From Marinoscillum sp964351885 (GTDB lineage: Bacteria > Bacteroidota > Bacteroidia > Cytophagales > Cyclobacteriaceae): 18,517 nucleotides of DNA. The notes below the pieces were generated by a model. The model had not been told where the DNA came from. It made no database searches and saw only the letters and a list, made by a program, of their open reading frames with translations. Numbering within the stretch: the first letter of the stretch is position 1; every line of letters starts with the position of its first letter. Positions 13,111 to 18,517 of the stretch are shown here, piece by piece. Where the stretch lies: assembly GCA_964351885.1 (NCBI GenBank), contig CAYGPP010000074.1:1-18517 (forward strand). Direction: 5' to 3'. The position numbers and the translations under genes are program-made.

Positions 13111-14892
13111 ATGCGCATTACATTTATCACTTTCCTACTACTTCTTTTCACATTCGGCTACAGCCAAAGCCCGATTAAATACGAATTGTCCTTTGACAAT
13201 ATCCAACATCACGAACTGAAAGTAAAAGTGACATTTTCAGACTTGGACGGAGATCTATTGGAAATTAAAATGCCCAACTCATCTCCTGGAAGATACGCAC
13301 CTCACAATTTTGCTAAGAATCTATACGAGGAAAAAGCCTTTGACCAAAGTGGTAACGAAGTAGCACTAAAGAGGATCACACCCTATATATGGGAGGCTGA
13401 AGTCAAATCAGGAACGGTTGTTTTTCAATACACCATTTTTGGCAATCATGCAGACGGAACTTACTTAGGAGTAGATGCACGAAAAGTTCATATGAATATG
13501 CCAGCTACTTTTGTCTATGGAGCAAATTTGGAGTCAAGAGCCATTCAATTGATTATTCCTAAATGGGAAAACTGGGATGTAGCCACTCAGCTCGAAAAGA
13601 AAAGCGAAACCACATTTGCAGCACCCAATTATTACTATTTCTACGATAGCCCAACGATTGTTGGGAAAATGGACTGGCGAAGGTGGGATGTAGATGATCA
13701 GACGATTGAAATCGCTATGATGCATGAAGGAACTGCCGAAGAACTCGACAACTATGCTGTGTTAGTCAAAAAAATAGTGTCTGAACAATCTCGTATTTTT
13801 GGAGAATTACCAAAGTTTGACTTTGGTCGATACACATTCTTGCTAAGTTACAATCCGTGGGTAAAAGGTGATGCGATGGAGCATCGCAATTCAACAGTTT
13901 GCACTAGCACTGGCAACTTAGCCCAAAACTCTGTTAGTCTCGCAAGAACTATCTCTCATGAGTTTTTCCACTGCTGGAATGTAGAAAGGATTCGACCTGC
14001 ATCACTTGAACCCTTCGATTTCGATGTGCCAAATCTCACCGAAGCACTTTGGTTTGCGGAAGGTTTTACAGATTACTATGATCGACTTACGCTGATGCGA
14101 ACAGGCATTTATTCCACCGAGCAATTCATTAAAGATCAGGCATTCAGATTGTCAAGTGTTTTAAATGCTCCCGGAAGAGATATTAGATCAGCAATTGAAA
14201 TGAGCGAACAAGCCCCCTTCAAAGATGCAGGAGTATCGAATGACCGGACGAATTTCGAAAACACTTTTGTGAGCTATTATCTATACGGATCTGTCATTGC
14301 ACTTGGATTGGATCTTAGCCTGCGAACAGAATTTGATATGAATCTTGATGACTATATGCGGGCTGTGTGGAAGAAGCATGGCAAAATAGAAAACCCATAT
14401 ACGATGAATGATTTGCAAAAAATACTGGGTGACTTAACCAACAAGAAATTCGCATCGGCATTCTTCAAGAATCAAATCAACGGAAGTGAGCTGCCAAACT
14501 TCGCTCTTTTGTTCGAGGAATTCGGGATTAAGCAATCTATTCAAAGTCCTGATTCTCCATATTTCGGAAATCCTAAATTGAATAATTATGGGAAAATAAT
14601 GAGCAAAATATTAAGGGGCACTGCGCTCTATGAAGCAGGCATTGAAAAGGGTGACAAACTTATTTCTATCGATGATCGAGAGCTAGACACCACAGGCGAT
14701 TTAAATCGAATAATCAATTCTCTGGAAGTAGGAAAAACATATCCAGTAATCTATGAACAACTAGGAATACGAAAAGAAGGAACATTTACCACCACTCAAG
14801 ATCCACGAATAACGCTTTCCTATCTCGCGGAAAATAAACTAAAAGTCAATCAGATCAAAAAGAGGAATGATTGGTTGAGAATAGGTAAATAA
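13111..14892 (+). CDS. M61 family metallopeptidase with PDZ domain, secreted
   Basis: A 593-residue exported zinc peptidase of the glycyl aminopeptidase family (M61). The start at 13111 is chosen because it opens a normal signal peptide (MRITFITFLLLLFTFGYSQ); an in-frame ATG at 13081 would add ten residues before it. The N-terminal beta domain is about 20-190. The catalytic part has the DAMEHRNST motif (about 254-262), HEFFHCWN with zinc ligands H283 and H287, and the third ligand E317 in WFAEGFTDYY. Near the C-terminus (about 500-565) is a PDZ domain with LRGTALYEAGIEKGDKLISI. The active site appears intact. It presumably trims peptides in the periplasm or outside the cell; the substrate preference cannot be read from sequence. 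It is divergent from the Uup gene, and a hairpin begins 4 bp past its stop. Confidence 0.92.
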   Translation: MRITFITFLLLLFTFGYSQSPIKYELSFDNIQHHELKVKVTFSDLDGDLLEIKMPNSSPGRYAPHNFAKNLYEEKAFDQSGNEVALKRITPYIWEAEVKSGTVVFQYTIFGNHADGTYLGVDARKVHMNMPATFVYGANLESRAIQLIIPKWENWDVATQLEKKSETTFAAPNYYYFYDSPTIVGKMDWRRWDVDDQTIEIAMMHEGTAEELDNYAVLVKKIVSEQSRIFGELPKFDFGRYTFLLSYNPWVKGDAMEHRNSTVCTSTGNLAQNSVSLARTISHEFFHCWNVERIRPASLEPFDFDVPNLTEALWFAEGFTDYYDRLTLMRTGIYSTEQFIKDQAFRLSSVLNAPGRDIRSAIEMSEQAPFKDAGVSNDRTNFENTFVSYYLYGSVIALGLDLSLRTEFDMNLDDYMRAVWKKHGKIENPYTMNDLQKILGDLTNKKFASAFFKNQINGSELPNFALLFEEFGIKQSIQSPDSPYFGNPKLNNYGKIMSKILRGTALYEAGIEKGDKLISIDDRELDTTGDLNRIINSLEVGKTYPVIYEQLGIRKEGTFTTTQDPRITLSYLAENKLKVNQIKKRNDWLRIGK

Positions 14893-14926
14893 AAAAGAGG
14901 CGCAATCCTTTGCAGAATCGCGCCTC
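14891..14926 (-). terminator. Hairpin with minus-strand U-tract after the M61 gene, no minus-strand gene before it
   Basis: GAGGCGC (14897-14903) pairs with GCGCCTC (14920-14926). Read on the minus strand it is followed by TTTTTT (14891-14896). On the plus strand the hairpin may mark the end of the M61 transcript, but no T-run follows there. The nearest minus-strand gene upstream is over 1.2 kb away, past msrA and the Dabb gene on the other strand. Confidence 0.55.
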
Positions 14927-14944
14927 AAACTACCGCCTAACTAA

Positions 14945-14968
14945 ATCCTAAAACTTATCCTATAACTT
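14945..14968. repeat. Tandem 12-bp repeat in the M61-msrA gap
   Basis: ATCCTAAAACTT (14945-14956) is directly followed by ATCCTATAACTT (14957-14968), which differs at one base. The preceding CCTAACTAA looks like a decayed third unit. The plus strand from 14927 to 14971 is almost free of G. AGGAT at 14972-14976 can pair with either ATCCT. The function is not recognised. Confidence 0.6.
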
Positions 14969-15108
14969 AACAGGATCGTTTTAGTTTGAATTATTTTAAT
15001 TTATTTCAAAATGTATTGGGCGTTACATTTCGTAGGCAATGAATATTTTAAGTTGACTATTTAAACCCTTTATTCGTAGATAAGTTGAATACATAATTAA
15101 CTGAAAAT

Positions 15109-15762
15109 ATGAAAGCATTGAAAAACTTAACCCTTGCCATTACACTCTTGACTGTGATGAGCTGTCAAGCTGAATCCACCAAAGAAAATTCTGTTTCTAA
15201 GAACGAATCCATTTCAAATTTTGATGCTCAGAAGCTCGATACGGCAACTTTCGCTGGAGGATGTTTTTGGTGTGTGGAAGCATCATTCGAGCAAATAAAA
15301 GGTGTGGTCTCCGCAGTATCGGGATATGCAGGAGGTTCTAAAGCCAATGCGGATTATAAGCTTGTAAGCTCTGGACGTACAAAGCATGCAGAAGCTGTCC
15401 AAGTATATTTTGATCCAGAGATCATAGACTACAAGACACTTCTTGATATTTTCTTCGTGGCTCATGATGCCAAGCAGTTGAATCGGCAAGGGCCAGATGT
15501 TGGGCCGCAATATCGAAGTGCTATATTCTATCACAACGAGCAGCAAAAGCAACTCTCAGAATCTAAAATTACAGAAATCCAACCGAGCTACGGTGGTAAG
15601 ATTGTCACGCAAATCAATCCATTTACGGAGTTCTTCCTTGCTGAAAATTATCACCAGGACTATGAAAAGAATCATCCTTTCAATCCTTACATCATGAATG
15701 TGTCAAGACCGAAGATTGAAAAAGTAAAGGCAGAGTTTTCTGAATTGTTGAAAGATGAATAA
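15109..15762 (+). CDS. msrA: Peptide methionine-S-oxide reductase MsrA, lipoprotein form
   Basis: A 217-residue enzyme that reduces the S-epimer of methionine sulfoxide in proteins. The N-terminus is a lipoprotein signal with lipobox TVMSC (lipidated C19), followed by a low-complexity linker to about residue 44, so the enzyme is exported and membrane-anchored, unlike cytoplasmic MsrA. The catalytic motif GCFWCVE is at 51-57 with nucleophilic C52. Other family marks are the VSGYAGG segment, HAEAVQVYFDPE, GPDVGPQYRSAIF, and ENYHQDYEKNHPFNPYI. No MsrB domain is fused. The next gene, a Tat-signal Dabb protein, starts 27 bp downstream, so the two probably form a unit. How this MsrA is re-reduced in the periplasm is not visible in the window. 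Confidence 0.94.
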   Translation: MKALKNLTLAITLLTVMSCQAESTKENSVSKNESISNFDAQKLDTATFAGGCFWCVEASFEQIKGVVSAVSGYAGGSKANADYKLVSSGRTKHAEAVQVYFDPEIIDYKTLLDIFFVAHDAKQLNRQGPDVGPQYRSAIFYHNEQQKQLSESKITEIQPSYGGKIVTQINPFTEFFLAENYHQDYEKNHPFNPYIMNVSRPKIEKVKAEFSELLKDE

Positions 15763-15789
15763 TATTTCAGAAGTCACTAATTTAGTCCA

Positions 15790-16197
15790 ATGACAAAAAG
15801 ACGAACATTCTTCAAGAAATTCTTTTTGGCCAGTGTAGGCTTTGGCATTTTCAGAACAGGCGCCAACGCGGCAGTTAAGGCTAAAGTCATCAAAGGAAAA
15901 TTCATACATTCTGTCTATTTCTGGCTCAAGCCAGAGACTGATATTGATACATTTATTGCTGGCACTGAGACATTCCTGAAGCAAGTTCCCGAAGTAATCC
16001 AGTATCACATGGGAACACCTGCAGGCACACCAAGAGAGGTCGTCGATAATAGTTATTCAGTAAGTCTAATTGTAGGCTTTGCGTCTAAGGAAGATCAAGA
16101 TGCTTATCAAAAACACCCTGCCCATCTTGAATATGTAGATAAAAATAAATATTCATGGACGGATGTGAAAATCTTCGACTCATGGAGTAAACTATAA
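15790..16197 (+). CDS. Dabb (stress-responsive A/B barrel) domain protein with Tat-type signal
   Basis: A 135-residue protein. The first 27 residues look like a twin-arginine signal: KRRTFFKKFF, a hydrophobic stretch LASVGFGIF, then a likely cleavage after GANA (residue 27). The mature part (about 35-135) is a Dabb domain, a ferredoxin-like alpha/beta fold that forms dimeric barrels: FIHSVYFWLKPETDID opens it, with VSLIVGFASKEDQDAYQKHP and HLEYVDKN later. Dabb proteins include stress-induced plant proteins and some catabolic enzymes; the specific role of exported bacterial Dabb proteins is unknown. It follows msrA by 27 bp, suggesting a shared envelope stress function. Its stop is 4 bp from the stop of the convergent nuclease gene. 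Tat assignment is by eye; a Sec route is possible. Confidence 0.85.
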   Translation: MTKRRTFFKKFFLASVGFGIFRTGANAAVKAKVIKGKFIHSVYFWLKPETDIDTFIAGTETFLKQVPEVIQYHMGTPAGTPREVVDNSYSVSLIVGFASKEDQDAYQKHPAHLEYVDKNKYSWTDVKIFDSWSKL

Positions 16198-16201
16198 TTT
16201 T

Positions 16202-18517
16202 CTATCTAGAGCAAATCTCTTTGTAAGGACAGTAGCCACATTTCTTATCATCGTCCGTCTGATCAAATATGGTCTCCGGATGATAGATTTCGGTCAACAA
16301 CTCTGTCAAAACTCCCACGAACTCATCTTCGTGCAGTTCAAAGTTATTCACGGGGCTTTTGGCCATCTCTACTTGCCACCGGAAGTCTTTCTTGAATAAG
16401 TCGCGACTATTGAACAGTCCTGGCTCAATCGTTTCGTAATTTCCTTGGAATTTTTCTTTGAACAAGTAGCTGTAGAAAAACACTTGAAATACCGCTTTAT
16501 TTCTTCCCTTGTCTTCTCGGTCAATTAATGAAGTGACACTCTTAAATGCACGCTCATCTCGACCAGTTTTGTAGTCAATAACCCGAACTTTTCCGTCCTT
16601 CAAGTCTATTCGATCAATAATCCCTTTCACTTTGACTTCCTTCTGTTCGCCAGCTATCTCGATTGGGAAACCTAAGACATAGCCACTCTTGCTATCTGCC
16701 TCTAAGCCTAAAATTTCGAATGGCGCATAAGTCTCATCATGGGACAAAATTTGTTTGATAATCTTTCTCAGAACGTCCGCAGCAATGATAGATCGGCCTT
16801 CCAACTCAAATTTCTTTTCCTTCTTGATGTTGTAATGCTTCATGAAGGCTTTATTAATTGCCCCTGGGACACCTTCTTTGATCCAGAAGAAATCCTGAGG
16901 CTGAATAATATTACGTTTTTCCCGACCGATAAACTCAGCATAGAGGATCTCCATACTATCGTGAAGAATATTTCCAAAAACCATTGGATCCATTTCCTCC
17001 TGGACCATATCTGGTTCGTAAAGCCGCTCTACATATTTGAAGTAGAATTTGAGTTTACAATCGAGGTATATATTGATCGCTGATGGAGTCAGACCTGAAG
17101 CATACTGACCTGGTCCTCCTTGAAAGCCCTCTAGGTAGCGGCTCATTTTCTGTTTCACTACCTCATTCTTATGAATGACAATCGGTTTTGGCGAAATGGT
17201 TTTGATCGGACTTGCGAGAATACGCTTTTCAATAATTAGCCCAGACTCTACTTCCATTTGCTGAACTAACCTACTCAGTTCCCCATTCACATTGAATTCG
17301 GAAACTGTATTGTAATAAAAATGCACTTCGTTAGCTCTTTGAATCAAGCGATAAAACAAATAGGCGTAAATCGAATCTTGATGATCGAAAACAGGCAAAT
17401 CAAAAGCCCGTCGAATGTTGTAAGGAATAAATGAGCCCCGTCTAGCTGCCGCTGGCCAACTGTCTTCATTCATATTGAGAATGAATACTTTATCGAAATC
17501 AAGATTCCGAGTTTCCAATATCCCCATGATTTGAAGGCCGTCGAGTGGTTCTCCCGTAAATGGAATTTTCAAACTTCGAGCAAGTCGTCTGAAAAGCTTG
17601 ATAATGAAATCACATTCTAAACCTTCGGTACGCTTACCCATCATCTCACTAAGGCTAGATAGATGCTTGTGAAACTGGCTGATATATTCCAATTCCAAAC
17701 CCCTATCCTCCTCTTTCCAAATATCATAAAGCGCCTTGAGCAAAGACAAGAGATACTCGAATGGATTTTCAGGTTTTTGAAAAATCAACGCAAATATTGG
17801 GTGAGTGAGTTTGATCTCGCTTAACTGTAATGTTATTCTGTTTCGCTTTCGGATTTCCTTGACCATATCCCGAATGGCATCCTGCTCCAAAGAGTAAAGC
17901 ATAGGATGCTCCACCACTTCGATAAGTGGCTTGAAGTAAAAGGATATGCCTTTGGTGACGCTCTCTTTTCTCAAATTCTGCAAATGCAGGACGCTCTCTA
18001 GTAAAGTGTAAACAGGCGTATCCTTCAGCGGATATCCCATCGTGATGTTGATCTTGCTGATGTCTTCCGGAATAGCATGAAGGGTTGGAAAGAGCATGTA
18101 CTCTTGTGGTAAGACCACCACCGTTTTCTTAGCATCGAAATCTACCGAACTGCTGATCTCTTTTAACTTTTCGGCAAGAGCCTTAGTTTGTCCTACCTCT
18201 AAGGAAACTCCTGTCGCTGTAATCTTTTTCGGTTGGGTAAAGCGCTTTGGGATTTCCTTTGGAAAAGTTCCTTTCAGAATCGTGTCCTTGGCATATTCCC
18301 TCATGAAAAAACCAGCTTCTTGCACTGGATTGGAAAAGTAGTAATCGTCCAAATCCCATACTACTTCAGCTTCTTTTTCGAGCACAAAGTGTTTGATGAT
18401 CTTCTCTTCAGCATGTGTCAACGCATTAAACCCTGCGAAATAGATTTTCCCATATCTGGATACATCAATTGATGTCAATGTCTCAGCAACCTCCCGATAT
18501 ACCATTCCTCCATAAGC
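16202..18517 (-). CDS. AddB-like PD-(D/E)XK nuclease family protein, 5' end outside window
   Basis: The last 771 codons of a large nuclease. The frame stays open to the window edge upstream of the ATG at 18505, so the true start is outside. The N-terminal two thirds resembles the inactive helicase-like part of AddB/RexB-type proteins, with FNALTHAEEKIIKHF, MGYPLKDTPVYTLLE and ILETRNLDFDKVFILNMNE. The C-terminal third is a RecB-type nuclease domain: FGNILHDSMEILY, then GIIDRIDL and VIDYKTG with D644 and K646 (counted from the ATG at 18505). Four cysteines, one in YLDCKLKFYFKY and three in CGYCPYKEIC at the C-terminus, match the iron-staple pattern that binds a 4Fe-4S cluster in AddB. The protein probably processes double-strand DNA ends with an AddA partner, which is not in view. 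It is convergent with the Dabb gene. Confidence 0.88.
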   Translation of the reverse strand, partial: AYGGMVYREVAETLTSIDVSRYGKIYFAGFNALTHAEEKIIKHFVLEKEAEVVWDLDDYYFSNPVQEAGFFMREYAKDTILKGTFPKEIPKRFTQPKKITATGVSLEVGQTKALAEKLKEISSSVDFDAKKTVVVLPQEYMLFPTLHAIPEDISKINITMGYPLKDTPVYTLLESVLHLQNLRKESVTKGISFYFKPLIEVVEHPMLYSLEQDAIRDMVKEIRKRNRITLQLSEIKLTHPIFALIFQKPENPFEYLLSLLKALYDIWKEEDRGLELEYISQFHKHLSSLSEMMGKRTEGLECDFIIKLFRRLARSLKIPFTGEPLDGLQIMGILETRNLDFDKVFILNMNEDSWPAAARRGSFIPYNIRRAFDLPVFDHQDSIYAYLFYRLIQRANEVHFYYNTVSEFNVNGELSRLVQQMEVESGLIIEKRILASPIKTISPKPIVIHKNEVVKQKMSRYLEGFQGGPGQYASGLTPSAINIYLDCKLKFYFKYVERLYEPDMVQEEMDPMVFGNILHDSMEILYAEFIGREKRNIIQPQDFFWIKEGVPGAINKAFMKHYNIKKEKKFELEGRSIIAADVLRKIIKQILSHDETYAPFEILGLEADSKSGYVLGFPIEIAGEQKEVKVKGIIDRIDLKDGKVRVIDYKTGRDERAFKSVTSLIDREDKGRNKAVFQVFFYSYLFKEKFQGNYETIEPGLFNSRDLFKKDFRWQVEMAKSPVNNFELHEDEFVGVLTELLTEIYHPETIFDQTDDDKKCGYCPYKEICSR

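Noticed and set aside
1..18517. Defence island, prophage or mobile element
   Set aside because: No integrase, transposase, toxin-antitoxin pair, CRISPR repeat or target-site duplication was found; the nuclease at the end is of the AddB repair type.

Overview
This window reads as an AT-leaning chromosomal stretch of a Bacteroidota bacterium, most likely from the Cytophagales or a close relative. Three things support this. First, family types: a DUF3298-type tail, PorT-like outer-membrane barrels, a Bacteroidota-style M61 peptidase and an AddB-like PD-(D/E)XK nuclease. Second, several start regions carry the Bacteroidota -7 promoter element TAnnTTTG. Third, Shine-Dalgarno sequences are weak. 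I see no rRNA, tRNA, CRISPR array, insertion sequence or phage gene. The content is mostly core metabolism and maintenance.

Layout. Positions 1-243 hold the C-terminal end of a DUF3298-like protein, convergent with a long-chain acyl-CoA synthetase gene (fadD-like, minus strand). A 714-bp non-coding stretch (1936-2649) follows. It holds a dyad upstream of fadD and, further upstream on the same strand, an orphan intrinsic terminator preceded by several hairpins and a promoter-like element. I read this as a small RNA or a regulatory leader of fadD. An Lrp/AsnC-type regulator then leads into the main block, a compact plus-strand SUF iron-sulfur assembly operon: sufB, sufC, sufD, sufS, sufE, a SufT/DUF59 gene and a bacilliredoxin (BrxA/BrxB type). 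sufD-sufS and sufS-sufE overlap by 4 bp (ATGA). A 14-bp perfect hairpin at 9274-9304 ends the operon and also serves the convergent gene.

Positions 9332-12997 carry three minus-strand genes: a small outer-membrane beta-barrel, a tyrosine-rich lipoprotein with its own terminator, and a Uup-like ABC-F ATPase with a -7 box almost touching its start codon. The plus strand then carries a secreted M61 metallopeptidase with a PDZ domain, followed by a two-gene unit: an exported lipoprotein MsrA and a Tat-signal Dabb-domain protein. The window ends in a minus-strand AddB-like nuclease gene, cut at its 5' end by the window edge.

How the genes work together. SufS and SufE mobilise sulfur from cysteine, SufBCD is the scaffold, and SufT and the bacilliredoxin probably support cluster maturation and thiol redox balance. 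The AddB-like nuclease carries a four-cysteine pattern expected to hold an Fe-S cluster, so it may be a client of this pathway. The MsrA/Dabb pair points to oxidative-damage repair in the cell envelope. The least-explained material is non-coding: two minus-strand terminators (near 2054 and 14897) that follow no minus-strand gene.
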